The notes: a model not told the origin generated them from the sequence alone. A DNA stretch of 64,000 nt from Natronoglycomyces albus (GCF_016925535.1 NZ_CP070496.1:124001-188000), one strand, 5' to 3'; shown: positions 24,958 through 33,857, counted from the first letter of the stretch. Numbers and translations: made by a program.

Positions 24958-25215
24958 ATGACAAAGAAAAAGGACGGTACGTCCCGGGCGCAGCAAGTCG
25001 AGCCCGGACACCTACCGGTGAGCGAATGGGCCGGGATGTACGCGGGGAATCAGCCACCGTTTGGTGACGACGCCAGCGACCTGCCCATGGGGATCGACAA
25101 GTTGAAGTGGGACTACTCCGCGCCGCAACCGCCGCGCATTCTAGACGAGGAACGTCGCCTAGCCGAATATGAGGAGATGGACCGGCAAGAACAGACCCGC
25201 CGCGAACGGCGCTGA
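24958..25215 (+). CDS. Small hydrophilic protein, paralogue of 25308-25520
   Basis: 85 residues. It shares GHLPV, PPFGD, PMG[IV], KWDYS-like and RILDEER blocks with the 70-residue protein encoded just downstream, so the pair is a tandem duplication. The N-terminus is Lys-rich and the C-terminus Glu/Arg-rich and helical. No known domain. It is soluble, and function is unknown; short actinobacterial proteins of this type are widespread but uncharacterised. Confidence 0.65.
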   Translation: MTKKKDGTSRAQQVEPGHLPVSEWAGMYAGNQPPFGDDASDLPMGIDKLKWDYSAPQPPRILDEERRLAEYEEMDRQEQTRRERR

Positions 25216-25307
25216 GACGCCGCCTAGACCTACCGCTTGCCGTCGTGTGAGTGGATACACCGTCACGCCTCTATGCGACCGGCCTGGCTCTGGCTAGAAT
25301 TTCTGCC

Positions 25308-25520
25308 ATGGCGAAAAAAGATCTGACCCAGGTCAAGAACGACTCCAAAGTCAAGGTCGTTCCCGACGGGCACCTTCCGGTCGGTGAATTCACCTCCGCT
25401 CACATCGGCGGGTCCTCCCCGTTCGGGGAGAACGTGAAGTTCCCGATGCAGGTGTCTAAGGTGCGCTGGGAGCACTCGAAGAAGGTCGGCCCGCGCATCC
25501 TCGACGAGGAGCGCCACTAA
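25308..25520 (+). CDS. Small hydrophilic protein, paralogue of 24958-25215
   Basis: 70 residues from ATG 25308 rather than 25251, because TAGAAT lies exactly seven bases upstream (leaderless pattern). The sequence (DGHLPVGEFTS, SSPFGEN, FPMQVSKVRWEHS, PRILDEERH) aligns with its neighbour over nearly its whole length. No known domain. A strong terminator follows at 25561-25591. Confidence 0.7.
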   Translation: MAKKDLTQVKNDSKVKVVPDGHLPVGEFTSAHIGGSSPFGENVKFPMQVSKVRWEHSKKVGPRILDEERH

Positions 25521-25560
25521 GTGCCCTTGCGGCACTGACACTGTCGTCATATCGCGCAGA

Positions 25561-25591
25561 AAAGTCGCCCGGTCCGCCGGTGCGACTTTTT
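25561..25591 (+). terminator. Rho-independent terminator
   Basis: AAAAGTCGC (25561-25569) pairs with GCGACTTTT (25583-25591) and continues into a T-run. It closes the small-protein transcript; A- and T-tails on both sides make it bidirectional. Confidence 0.85.
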
Positions 25592-25649
25592 GTCGTGCCT
25601 GGGTTGTGATGGTGGACTCATGCGGTGGGCTGCCGATAGAGTCGAACTC

Positions 25650-25973
25650 ATGAACGCCTCGAATGAGTTGTACCGGGCCCTGGGGACCGTGTTGGAAAAC
25701 GCCGAACATGGGCCGCAGCTGTGCGGAGTCATCGCCATGTCGTACCCACCTTTGGGCGGTGGCTACGACATCGAGGGCTGGTCGTGGGAGTCGGTGGCCC
25801 ATGAGGAGGCAAGCGGAGTGCGGTGGGGCAATTTCGTGTTGACCGGACACTTCGACGGCGAAACCTTCACCCTCACTCAGCCACCTGAACAGGCCGAACG
25901 CGATAGCCAGCAACGGTATCCGGAACTGGGGGAGACTGGTCCGGGAGAACCCATTCGAGCTGTTCGCGGCTAG
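25650..25973 (+). CDS. Small protein of unknown function
   Basis: 107 residues from ATG 25650; TAGAGT seven bases upstream indicates a leaderless mRNA, and the longer frame from 25590 would start in the terminator. The first 25 residues are helical (NASNELYRALGTVLENAEHG), the rest beta-rich with many Gly and aromatic residues (YPPLGGGYDIEGWSWESV; WGNFVLTGHFDGETF). No family recognised. The next gene begins ten bases after the stop but has its own -10 box. Confidence 0.65.
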   Translation: MNASNELYRALGTVLENAEHGPQLCGVIAMSYPPLGGGYDIEGWSWESVAHEEASGVRWGNFVLTGHFDGETFTLTQPPEQAERDSQQRYPELGETGPGEPIRAVRG

Positions 25974-25982
25974 ACTGGCTCT

Positions 25983-27026
25983 ATGGCATACCCACCCCAC
26001 TTTGAGCCTGGTTCCGGCGCGGAATCCAACGACGCCGCAGGCGAGTCTTCCGGCCCCGACAGCTCCAGTAACGGTGCTGCTGCGCCGGATGTGGCCGCAG
26101 CCCCACTTTCGGCTGATCCCAGTGGCGGCGGTGCCGGGGCCGAGGTCCCTTACGCCCCTGGGTCCTCCTCGGGTCCGGCCGCTGGCGAAACCGAGCAGAT
26201 GAGTGCCGATTCCCTTCCGCCGACGGGAGCCCAGACAGCGGCCGCTTCACCGGTCAACCAGCCTCCGCCACACGTGCCCCAGATGTATTACCCGCCTGGG
26301 CAGCCCGACCAGTGGGCGAACTGGCACCCGCAAGAGCCGCAAAAATCTAGGGCCGGCCGCATGGCTCTCATCATCGTGCTGTTCGTGGCGCTGGCCGCTG
26401 GTGGCGGTACGGCTGGATACTTGCTGTTTCAGCCCGAGGAAGCCTCAGTTGCCACAGGAGACGACTCGACTACGAGCGCCCCGGAGGAGACATCTCCGCC
26501 TGGGGACGACGACTCCGAGCCGCCAGCGGATGCGTTCGATATCGAATACCCGACGCCGGGTTCTCCGTGGGAGCCGTTCGAGACCGAGGATGCGCACAGC
26601 CCCGGTGTGTATGACAATGTCAGCTGGAATATCAGAGTCACTGACGTGTGGATCGGTTTTCTCCAGTTCGGGATGCTCGACCGCGTCTCGATTGTGCATG
26701 ATGCGGACGACCCTGAACAGACCATCCAGCAAATAGCCGACAACTTTGCCAATACCAGCTTCAGCGGGGTTGAAGGTTTGCAGATGTCTGCCATCGACTT
26801 CAGCGAGGTCACGGTCGAGGGGTCGCGGGGCGCGGTCCTGGGCGAATTCGAGCTCACGTGGGACGACGCGGCTGAGGGCATTCCCGATAGTGCCGAGGAC
26901 GTCGCGTTGATTGTGATCGACCTTGACGGCCGGGACGCGGTCGTGGGGCTGGCAGCGCTGCCCGAATCGATAAGTGAGCACTATGAGGATGCGGTCGATC
27001 TGCTATCGCAGGTGAGGATCAACTAG
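25983..27026 (+). CDS. Single-pass membrane protein with Pro/Ser-rich cytoplasmic tail
   Basis: 347 residues. ATG 25983 lies six bases after TAGACT. Residues 1-122 are disordered (Gly, Ser, Ala, Pro; MYYPPGQPDQWANWHPQ), followed by SRAGR and one membrane helix (MALIIVLFVALAAGGGTAGYLLF). An acidic Ser/Thr spacer and a C-terminal extracellular domain of about 160 residues follow. The layout resembles serine/threonine-kinase substrates and mycobacterial membrane-anchored proteins, but no catalytic motif is seen. Function unknown. Confidence 0.7.
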   Translation: MAYPPHFEPGSGAESNDAAGESSGPDSSSNGAAAPDVAAAPLSADPSGGGAGAEVPYAPGSSSGPAAGETEQMSADSLPPTGAQTAAASPVNQPPPHVPQMYYPPGQPDQWANWHPQEPQKSRAGRMALIIVLFVALAAGGGTAGYLLFQPEEASVATGDDSTTSAPEETSPPGDDDSEPPADAFDIEYPTPGSPWEPFETEDAHSPGVYDNVSWNIRVTDVWIGFLQFGMLDRVSIVHDADDPEQTIQQIADNFANTSFSGVEGLQMSAIDFSEVTVEGSRGAVLGEFELTWDDAAEGIPDSAEDVALIVIDLDGRDAVVGLAALPESISEHYEDAVDLLSQVRIN

Positions 27027-27103
27027 GGCGAGGCTTTTGCCAGCGGTTGAGGTTTGAGCGTTGGCCGACTCGGGTGGTGCCTGTTGGCAAGTCGCCGTCA
27101 TTG

Positions 27104-27187
27104 CGGCTTATGCAAGTGGCATTTTCGGCGGTCGCGTCGGCTCGTTAAACTTTGCCTCCTGCGGCCTTGAATCGCATAAGGTTCATA
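27104..27187. repeat. MITE-like repeat, copy B (shorter)
   Basis: About 84 bases bounded by GGCTTATGCAAGTGG and GCATAAGGTTC. It shares CGTCGGCTCGTT and CCTCCTGCGGCCTTGAAT with copies A and C but has lost about 15 interior bases. It lies in the convergent intergenic region between 27026 and 27259. Confidence 0.65.
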
Positions 27188-27258
27188 GTTCGGTGGCCTG
27201 GTAGAGCCGCGTATGAGGCCGGGGCGGCCACAGTGCGGTAGCGCGCCCCGGCGTTAGA

Positions 27259-27642
27259 CTAGCGTGCTTCGCGTTTTGTCAGGCCGTAATGGTTGCCCTC
27301 GGGGTCCTTAAAGGATGCCCACCAACCGCCCCAGAACTCGATCTTGGGTTCGTCGACAATCTCGACTCCGCGTTCCTTCAAATCCGCGACGGTGGCTTCC
27401 ACGTCCTCGCACTCGAAGACGAGATTGGCCAGTGAACCGATCTGGTCTTCCCTGAATTGGGGCGTGAAGAGGGTCAATTCCACCGCGTCGTCGGGGGAGC
27501 GAACTTCGATCCAGCGAGGAGCTCCGGGCGCATCCCCCATTGGAGTATCGAGGATTTCAGTAAACCCCATGGTCTTGGTCCAGAACTCTTTCGCCGCGTC
27601 CTGGTCTTTCACATTAAGGCCGATCTTAGAAACACCGATCAT
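27259..27642 (-). CDS. VOC-family (glyoxalase/bleomycin resistance) protein
   Basis: 127 residues from ATG 27642, with GGAGG seven bases upstream; ATG 27648 and 27684 are less well placed. One vicinal oxygen chelate domain of two beta-alpha-beta-beta-beta units: KIGLNVKDQDAAKEFWTKTMGF at the start, LVFECEDVEATVADLKERGVE in the middle and WWASFKDPEGNHYGL at the end. Candidate metal ligands are Glu/His/Asp in these strands. Such proteins act as dioxygenases, isomerases or antibiotic-binding proteins; the substrate is not predictable here. Cytoplasmic. Confidence 0.85.
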   Translation of the reverse strand: MIGVSKIGLNVKDQDAAKEFWTKTMGFTEILDTPMGDAPGAPRWIEVRSPDDAVELTLFTPQFREDQIGSLANLVFECEDVEATVADLKERGVEIVDEPKIEFWGGWWASFKDPEGNHYGLTKREAR

Positions 27643-27907
27643 ACTCATGCCTCCACACTTGTTGTATCGGTTAGTGTCTTTCACAGATTGGCACGCGCGT
27701 ACGACAATTTTCGGTCAATGGCCACAAACGCATACTGGAAATCCGAGTGAAAACCCAGGCTAAACAGCTAATTCGGCCAAAATTTGCCCATGTGGTCGCA
27801 TAGGCGACGCCCCCTTTGGCCGCCGCTGTGCTCATGCCACTACCGCGACCAGCCGCCAACCCCATAAGCTATGCGCAGAAACGTCAACGAGGAGTACGGG
27901 AGTCGCC

Positions 27908-30295
27908 GTGGCCGGGTTTCGCACCATGCTCAGTTCCGCCGCCCACCTATGTGAAACGGCGGCGCGTCGGGTGAGCGCGGCCCGCGACGCCCTACACCAC
28001 ACCGGGCAAGCTGACGCCGTGCTCGACCCGCAGGCCCACAGTGCCGAGCAGTCAGTGGCCGCGCGGGCCCGCACCGCTTCGGCCCAACTGGCGAAACACC
28101 CCGACTATCTGTCTATCGGCACCGTCAATCTGGCCGGAGGCGAATCGTTCCCCTTCCTGGTGCCCTTCGGGCCCCACGGCCACCTTTGCACCGATGTGGA
28201 CGGACGAGACGAGAACGTGGCCCACCTGGTGCGCGCCGCCATCCTGCACACCCTCAGCCACTCCTCCGCCGGGACGGTCAAGGTCGCCCTGATCGACACC
28301 GCCACCCTCGGGGCCGTCAGCTCACCACTGCAACCCCTAGTCACCGCCGGAGTCATCACCGAAGTCGCCACCGACCCCGGCAGCGTCGAGGTCGTCCTCT
28401 CCGCAGCCGAAAAACACATCCGTGAGCGCATCAGCACCCAAGGAGCCGCCGGACCCCTCCTGCTGCTGGCCGTCGCCTCCCACACCGGTCTGTCAAAAGC
28501 TCTCCTGGAACGCATATACGCCATCGCTCGCAGCGGACGCGAACACCGCGTCGCCATGATCGGCCTGGGACTGCCAGAACTTCCCTGGGCCACCCGGCTA
28601 CGCATACCCGGCGACGGCACCGCGCGAGTGGCCAACCCACCGACCGCCCCCGTCACCCAAGGCGACGAATTCGCCGCCCCCGTCCACCTGCACCCCCGCG
28701 CCGACAACTCCTACCTCCTGGGCGAATCCCAGCGCTTGGCCGACCGCGCCAAAGCCGCCACCGCCCTCACCTTCGCCGACCTCGTCCCCACCGAACCGAG
28801 CAGCCACGACCCCGCCCACGCCCTAGAAGTCCCCATCGGCCGCGACGCCAGCGGCGAAGTACGCCTCCGCTTCGACGACGCCACCCCGCACTGGCTAGTC
28901 GCAGGCCGCACCGGCGGAGGAAAAACCGTCTTCATCCTCGACGTCCTCTACGGGCTGGCCTCCCGCTACACCCCCGATGACCTCGCGCTATACCTACTGG
29001 ACTTCAAAGAAGGCGTCTCCTTCTCCGAATTCACCCCCTCCGAACGCGACGCCACCTTCATCCCCCACGCTCGCGTCGTGGGCGTCGAATCCGACCGCGC
29101 CTACGGCCTGGCGGTGCTGCGCCACCTCAACGAGGAAATGACCCGCCGCTCCACCCTCATGAAACGACACGGAGTCTCCGCCTTCAGCGCCCTGCGCGAA
29201 CACGAGACACTACCGCGCATCGTCGCGGTGGCCGACGAATTCCAAGTGCTGCTAGCCGGAAACGACAAGCTTGCAAGCGAAGCCGTCTCCCTGTTGGAAA
29301 ACCTCGCCCGCAAAGGCCGCTCCTACGGCGTCCACCTCGTCCTCGCCTCCCAAACGATCTCCGGAATCGAGGCCCTCTATGCGAAAAAAGACTCCATCTT
29401 CGGCCAATTCCCCATGCGCATCGCCCTCCCCGGCGCCAAACAGATCCTCGACGCGCGCAACACCGCCGCCGAAGGCATCGGACTGGGCCAAGTCGTCATC
29501 AACACCGACGGCGGCCTAGCCGGAGCCGACCGCGTCGTCCGTTTCCCCAACGTCGAGAGCGACATCATGGCGCAACTGCGCGCCCGCCTAGTGCGAGACC
29601 ACCCACATGTGAGCCCGCCGAAAGTCTTCTACGGCTACCGCAGCGTCCACGTCAACGACGTCCTCGCCGAACAACCCGCCTCACCTGGTGAAGCATTCGT
29701 CGGGCAAACCGTCTCCCTCGACCTGTCCCCCGCCCGCTTCACCTTCGACGCCCGACCCGGCCGCCACCTGGCATTCCTCGGCTCCGATCCGGCCGGTGCC
29801 GACGGCGTCTCCGCCGTCGCCGCCAGCCTCGGCCCCGCAGCCACAATATGGACCGTCGACTTCACCGGCACCGCCGCCCACGTCGAAGCCCACCGCAGCC
29901 TCACCCCCGCAGAGTTCACCCCCGCGCTCGCCCAAGCCCTAGAGACCGGAAACATCCACATCCTGGCCTGGGGTCTCGACGCGGCCGGACTCGACCGCAA
30001 CGGCCAAACAGCCCTGCGCACCCTCCTCAAACAAGGCCCCGCTCGGGGAGTCCACCTCACCGGCTGGTGGCGAGCCATGCGCCGCTTCATTGACGACACC
30101 GGCGGATCAGCCGGTCGGGAAGACGTCGCCGGAAACATCGTCCTCAACCTGCCCGGAACCGAACTGACCAGCCACTTCGGCCCCAGTTTCAGCGACTGGC
30201 AACCGCGCGGCGGCCGGGCGCTCTTCATCGACCGGCACTTGGGTGGAACCGGCCAACTCATCGTCCCCTTCACCCGCAAGGAGGTCATCGCGTGA
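27908..30295 (+). CDS. FtsK/SpoIIIE-type ATPase
   Basis: 795 residues. N-terminal 65 residues are helical, then a regulatory domain. The FtsK/SpoIIIE motor has Walker A at about 337-344 (AGRTGGGKT) and Walker B IVAVADEF, followed by NLARKGRSYGVHLVLASQT, a hallmark of FtsK/SpoIIIE and EccC motors. The C-terminal 200 residues form a second, apparently inactive nucleotide-binding-like domain. It has no membrane helices of its own; the coupled downstream gene encodes them. Unlike FtsK it lacks a gamma domain. DNA translocation or a secretion role is possible. AGGAG precedes the GTG. Confidence 0.82.
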   Translation: MAGFRTMLSSAAHLCETAARRVSAARDALHHTGQADAVLDPQAHSAEQSVAARARTASAQLAKHPDYLSIGTVNLAGGESFPFLVPFGPHGHLCTDVDGRDENVAHLVRAAILHTLSHSSAGTVKVALIDTATLGAVSSPLQPLVTAGVITEVATDPGSVEVVLSAAEKHIRERISTQGAAGPLLLLAVASHTGLSKALLERIYAIARSGREHRVAMIGLGLPELPWATRLRIPGDGTARVANPPTAPVTQGDEFAAPVHLHPRADNSYLLGESQRLADRAKAATALTFADLVPTEPSSHDPAHALEVPIGRDASGEVRLRFDDATPHWLVAGRTGGGKTVFILDVLYGLASRYTPDDLALYLLDFKEGVSFSEFTPSERDATFIPHARVVGVESDRAYGLAVLRHLNEEMTRRSTLMKRHGVSAFSALREHETLPRIVAVADEFQVLLAGNDKLASEAVSLLENLARKGRSYGVHLVLASQTISGIEALYAKKDSIFGQFPMRIALPGAKQILDARNTAAEGIGLGQVVINTDGGLAGADRVVRFPNVESDIMAQLRARLVRDHPHVSPPKVFYGYRSVHVNDVLAEQPASPGEAFVGQTVSLDLSPARFTFDARPGRHLAFLGSDPAGADGVSAVAASLGPAATIWTVDFTGTAAHVEAHRSLTPAEFTPALAQALETGNIHILAWGLDAAGLDRNGQTALRTLLKQGPARGVHLTGWWRAMRRFIDDTGGSAGREDVAGNIVLNLPGTELTSHFGPSFSDWQPRGGRALFIDRHLGGTGQLIVPFTRKEVIA

Positions 30296-30915
30296 GCGCC
30301 TTTGACGACTATCTAACCGCCGTGCGAGAACTCGACACCATGCGGCGAAATCAGGCCGAAACCGAACAACAACGTGCCGGGCAAGCCGCCACCCTCGGCG
30401 AACAGGCAAACGCCATCGACGCCCAGGTCGCCGACCAACGAAACGCCATCACCGCCTTGGCGGCCGAAGCGAAAACCACGGTCGAACTCAAAGGCCCCAT
30501 TGTCACCCCCGGGCAAGACCCACGCTCCGAACTAGCCGCCGCCAGCGCTGACCTGGAGCGCTCCCACCAGACGCTCGCGCAAGCGCGCTGGCTGGCGCAT
30601 CGGCCGCCCGCGTTGCCCGCCTGGCGGGTCGACGAACGTAACGGCCTCATCTACGGGTTGTGGGCGGTGGTGGCGATCGTCGCTCAGCTGATTGTCTTGC
30701 GAACCTCCGGCACGCCTGATGGGATATGGCAGGTCGTGACGCTGTCGGCCTGGCTGGTGGGGCTGCCGTTGGCGGCTTTCGCAGCCGGATGGCTCTCCAT
30801 TGGGGTGGTGTCACGCCCTCGTCTGGGAGAGCCCGAAAAACTGCAACGCAACCCCAGGCTCGGGCTGGTCATTTGTGCCTCAACGCTGGTTGTGGCCTGC
30901 GGTTTGTTCTGGTGA
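30292..30915 (+). CDS. Coiled-coil membrane protein, partner of the FtsK-like ATPase
   Basis: 207 residues. The GTG at 30292 overlaps the stop of the ATPase gene (GTGA), so synthesis is coupled. Residues 1-100 form a charged coiled coil (ELDTMRRNQAETEQQRAGQAATL; then QVADQRNAITALAAEAK). Two or three membrane helices occupy 118-207 (LIYGLWAVVAIVAQLIVL; VTLSAWLVGLPLAAFAAGW; LGLVICASTLVVACGLFW). It probably anchors the ATPase at the membrane, an inference from coupling and architecture. Its 3' end overlaps the convergent 30880-31326 gene by 36 bases. Confidence 0.75.
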   Translation: MSAFDDYLTAVRELDTMRRNQAETEQQRAGQAATLGEQANAIDAQVADQRNAITALAAEAKTTVELKGPIVTPGQDPRSELAAASADLERSHQTLAQARWLAHRPPALPAWRVDERNGLIYGLWAVVAIVAQLIVLRTSGTPDGIWQVVTLSAWLVGLPLAAFAAGWLSIGVVSRPRLGEPEKLQRNPRLGLVICASTLVVACGLFW

Positions 30916-31326
30916 GTCGATAGTCTCGGCGCGGCGGTTATGCCACAGCCAGCCCAGGCCCAGGATCGGTAGCACGAGTGGTACATACCCGTATCCGGCA
31001 CCGAATTGCGACCACACGGTGTCGGCGGGGAACCAGGTGGAGTAGAAGACGCTGAGCGCGCCCACGCCGATGACGCCGACGAACTCAATCAGGCACGCCC
31101 CTGCGGCCACGTTCCAACCGATGGAGCCGCCGCGCAGCATGGCGATGGCGGCCAGGAGATAGATCGCGGCGGCCAGGGCCGAGAGCACGTATGCCACGGG
31201 TGCCTCGGAGAATTTGGTGGCGATTTGGTAAGCCGCCCTGACTCCCGCCGAGACGGCGAAGACGATGTAGACAAGCGTCAACAGGCGTCCGAAGCCCGAA
31301 CGCAGCTGGTCGGTGGTTTCTGCCAT
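30880..31326 (-). CDS. Four-helix membrane protein
   Basis: 148 residues from ATG 31326, which has AAGGAC upstream and lies eight bases after the previous stop; the longer frame to 31773 overlaps the upstream gene in another frame and is rejected. Four membrane segments (LLTLVYIVFAVSAGV; VLSALAAAIYLLAAIAML; AAGACLIEFVGVIGVGAL; YVPLVLPILGLGWLW) and a basic C-terminus. It forms a pair with the upstream membrane protein, a common actinobacterial arrangement of unknown function. Confidence 0.75.
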   Translation of the reverse strand: MAETTDQLRSGFGRLLTLVYIVFAVSAGVRAAYQIATKFSEAPVAYVLSALAAAIYLLAAIAMLRGGSIGWNVAAGACLIEFVGVIGVGALSVFYSTWFPADTVWSQFGAGYGYVPLVLPILGLGWLWHNRRAETIDSPEQTAGHNQR

Positions 31327-31334
31327 GACAGTCC

Positions 31335-31700
31335 TTAGACGTTGACCTGGTAGTCCCAGATCTGGTTGACGCGCAGCAGTAGCGCGGAGGCAACGAGGCA
31401 GCCGATGGCGACGGTGCCGATCCCCCACCGGCTGCGGTCGATGGAGCCCCATACGGCGGCGATGGGCAAGACGAGCATCGCGGTGAGCAGGTAACTGAAG
31501 AACAGGGCCTTGCTGTCTCCGGCGGCCGGAATTACCAGCACCAGCGCGGTGATGAACTGGACCACTAGCGCCGCTTCGATCACGCCCAGGGCGATGAAGT
31601 GGGTGCGCCCGACCAGCTGACTGCGGTATGTCTCCCATAGCAGGTAGGCGGCGATTCCCAGCGTGAGAGCCTGGATGGAGTAGTACATCCAGTCGATCAT
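31335..31700 (-). CDS. Four-helix membrane protein, first of a pair
   Basis: 121 residues, ATG 31700 with AGGAGC just upstream. Four membrane helices (IQALTLGIAAYLLW; ALGVIEAALVVQFITALVLV; ALFFSYLLTAMLVLPIAAVW; GIGTVAIGCLVASALLL) with short loops and almost no soluble part. It is followed eight bases later by the second membrane protein of the pair, so the two probably form a complex. No family function known to me. Confidence 0.75.
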   Translation of the reverse strand: MIDWMYYSIQALTLGIAAYLLWETYRSQLVGRTHFIALGVIEAALVVQFITALVLVIPAAGDSKALFFSYLLTAMLVLPIAAVWGSIDRSRWGIGTVAIGCLVASALLLRVNQIWDYQVNV

Positions 31701-31781
31701 GGTGCTCCTTTGGGGCCGCGTTGTCGCTAGACGGCATTGCGGCTGGCCTCGTGCGTGTGCGGTCGATTTTCACACTAATAG

Positions 31782-31813
31782 GGCCGCGCCCGGGACTAAC
31801 CCCGGGCGCGGCC
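31782..31813 (-). terminator. GC-rich hairpin downstream of the CopC-like gene
   Basis: GGCCGCGCCCGGG (31782-31794) pairs exactly with CCCGGGCGCGGCC (31801-31813) around a six-base loop. No T-run follows. It lies 15 bases beyond the reverse-strand stop at 31828. Confidence 0.7.
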
Positions 31814-31827
31814 TTGAATGTCGCGGC

Positions 31828-32448
31828 TTACTCGTCGGAGGCGTCTGCGGCCTCGTCGGTCTTCTTTTTATTGCCGAGGAACTTCACCAGCAGCACCCCG
31901 CCGATGACGATGATGGCGATGCCGAGGATGAACGCGCCGATGGGGGCTCCGCCGCCTTCGGTGGTGTCTTCGTCGGGCGTGGCGGCCTCGGTGGGCTCGG
32001 CGGCTTCGGCGCCATTGTCGTCCTCGTCCGCCGGTGCCGCAGCGGCGTCTTCGTCGTCTTCGGCCACGAGCGACAGCTCATCGGGTACGGCGAGGACTTC
32101 AAAGGTGATGGTGTCTTCGACGCGGTGGCCGTCCTGCGACAGGATGCGGTAGGCGAGGGTGTATTCACCGGGCTCGTTGTACATCAGCGGCTGGGTGAAG
32201 GAGTTGCCTTCGAAAGTCGGCTCTTCGAGGTCGAGAACGGTCCCTTCGGGGTCGCTCACGGCGATTTCGGTGGAGGGGCCGTCTAGTTCTTCGGAGAATT
32301 CGACGGTGATGTCGGCGGGGGCTTGATCGAGGGTGTCGCCGTCGGCGGGGTCGGCACCGGTCATGACCGCGTGGGCGAAGGCGCTGGAGGATGAGCCCAG
32401 CACCAGCGCTCCGACGAGGCCAAAGGCGATTAGCAGACGTTTCATCAT
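31828..32448 (-). CDS. CopC/YobA-type copper-resistance protein, membrane-anchored
   Basis: 206 residues from ATG 32448 (ATG 32445 also possible). A signal peptide ends at SSSSAFAHA, so the mature protein would begin with His, the copper ligand of CopC proteins. The CopC domain follows (TGADPADGDTLDQAPADITVEFSEEL ... YRILSQDGHRVEDTITFEV, with the second conserved His). A long acidic linker precedes a membrane helix (FILGIAIIVIGGVLLV) and a basic tail. Role: extracytoplasmic copper binding or delivery. No CopD-type gene is adjacent, so the partner is unknown. Confidence 0.88.
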   Translation of the reverse strand: MMKRLLIAFGLVGALVLGSSSSAFAHAVMTGADPADGDTLDQAPADITVEFSEELDGPSTEIAVSDPEGTVLDLEEPTFEGNSFTQPLMYNEPGEYTLAYRILSQDGHRVEDTITFEVLAVPDELSLVAEDDEDAAAAPADEDDNGAEAAEPTEAATPDEDTTEGGGAPIGAFILGIAIIVIGGVLLVKFLGNKKKTDEAADASDE

Positions 32449-32603
32449 GCCCACATCATGGCACAGTGGCATGGCTTACAGCGGCAACGATAAAGGAGGT
32501 TTAAAACACACTTCTTCACCACTGGTTATCGTTTGTGCACGTAATGCGAACTCGGCTGTTTTTGCGCATTGACGCAGCGTAGAAGTTGTGGTGAGCTTAT
32601 CGG

Positions 32604-33659
32604 ATGGCTGAACCTATCCGATGGGGTATTTTGGCTACCGGCAACGTTGCCGCCGCATATGTCGAAGATCTGGCGCTTTTGGATGATTGTGAAGTGACCG
32701 CTGTGGCTTCGCGGTCGCTGGCGCGAGCGCAAGCCTTTGCTCAGCGGTACGACATCAAGCATGCATTCGATTCTGTGGAGGATCTGGCTGCGGACGAAGA
32801 AGTCGACGTTGTCTATATCGCTACCCCTCATTCCCACCACTTCGCCCCGACGGTGACGTGTCTGGAAGCTGGCAAACATGTCCTGTGTGAGAAAGCGTTT
32901 GCCCTTAACACTCAGCAGGCCCAGGCCATGTTTGACGTTGCGCGCCAACAGAAACGCTTCCTCATGGAAGCCATGTGGATGCGTTGCAATCCGGCGATTC
33001 GGGAGATGCGACGCGCGGTCAACGATGGGGTGATCGGCGAGGTTCAGGCCGTCCACGCGACGTTTTCCATCAACGGCACCTTTTCTCCGGAGCATCGGTT
33101 GCGCAATCCGCGCCTAGCCGGTGGGGCACTGTTGGACATGGGCGTATACCCGATCACGTTGGCGCACTTGCTACTTGGCAAGCCCGAATATGTGCAGGCG
33201 ACGGCTTTGCTGTCACCGGAGCGTGTCGACAAGTACACCGCTGTGACGATGCGCTACCGTCGCGCGCTGGCTCAGTTGAGCTGTTCGTTCACTGGTGGGC
33301 CGGATTCGTCGGCGACCATTGTCGGCTCGGCGGGGCGCATTGAGATCAAGTCGCCCTTCTTCCGCCCCAACGGTTATACGTTGGTGCGCGACGGCATGCC
33401 GCCGCGTCAGATTGAGTCGCCCTATGTCGGGCATGGTTATGTGCACCAGGCGATGGAGGTGCACCGGATGCTACGCAATAACCAGCTTTCCTCCACTTTG
33501 GTCCCTCCAAGCGCGACGCTTGAGGTCATGAAGATCATGGACGATGTCCGCATGCAAATCGGGGTGGAGTATCCCGGCGAGATCCCTTGGCGCTACCGCT
33601 TACTGCCTCTAGCGCACGCGGTGTGGAAGTACGAAGCAGGCCAATCTGAGGCCCTATAG
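32604..33659 (+). CDS. Gfo/Idh/MocA-family oxidoreductase
   Basis: 351 residues. Rossmann fold at the N-terminus (IRWGILATGNVAAAYVEDL), then VDVVYIATPHSHHF and CEKAFALN, which is the EKP catalytic-lysine motif with Ala instead of Pro. GGALLDMGVYPITLAHLLLG near 175 carries the conserved Asp and His-equivalent region of the dehydrogenase family, and a beta-sheet C-terminal domain follows. These NAD(P)-dependent cytoplasmic enzymes oxidise sugars, inositols or related compounds. The GATGN variant suggests the dimeric dihydrodiol dehydrogenase-like branch. Substrate unknown. Confidence 0.85.
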   Translation: MAEPIRWGILATGNVAAAYVEDLALLDDCEVTAVASRSLARAQAFAQRYDIKHAFDSVEDLAADEEVDVVYIATPHSHHFAPTVTCLEAGKHVLCEKAFALNTQQAQAMFDVARQQKRFLMEAMWMRCNPAIREMRRAVNDGVIGEVQAVHATFSINGTFSPEHRLRNPRLAGGALLDMGVYPITLAHLLLGKPEYVQATALLSPERVDKYTAVTMRYRRALAQLSCSFTGGPDSSATIVGSAGRIEIKSPFFRPNGYTLVRDGMPPRQIESPYVGHGYVHQAMEVHRMLRNNQLSSTLVPPSATLEVMKIMDDVRMQIGVEYPGEIPWRYRLLPLAHAVWKYEAGQSEAL

Positions 33660-33744
33660 GGCGGTTTGCGCTCCTGAGGGACGTCTAACGATGCTTCGAG
33701 ATCGGTTATTTGCGCTGACGTGTTCCCGGGCCGAGCATTCATCG

Positions 33745-33844
33745 GTGGCTTATGCAAAAGGTACGTTCGGCATACTCGTCGGCTCGTTTACCTGCGTAAA
33801 GTCCGCCTGTTGCGGCCTTGAATTTGCGCTTTTGCAAAAGCCTC
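33745..33844. repeat. MITE-like repeat, copy C (about 100 bp)
   Basis: Bounded by GTGGCTTATGCAAAAGG and CTTTTGCAAAAGCCTC. The interior carries CTCGTCGGCTCGTTTACCTG and TGCGGCCTTGAATTTGC, matching the complement of copy A nearly base for base. It lies 85 bases after the oxidoreductase stop. Confidence 0.75.
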
Positions 33845-33857
33845 ATAAACGAACAGT

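Noticed and set aside
30880-31773. 297-codon frame for the second membrane protein
   Set aside because: The extension overlaps the upstream membrane protein in another frame; ATG 31326 has a ribosome site.
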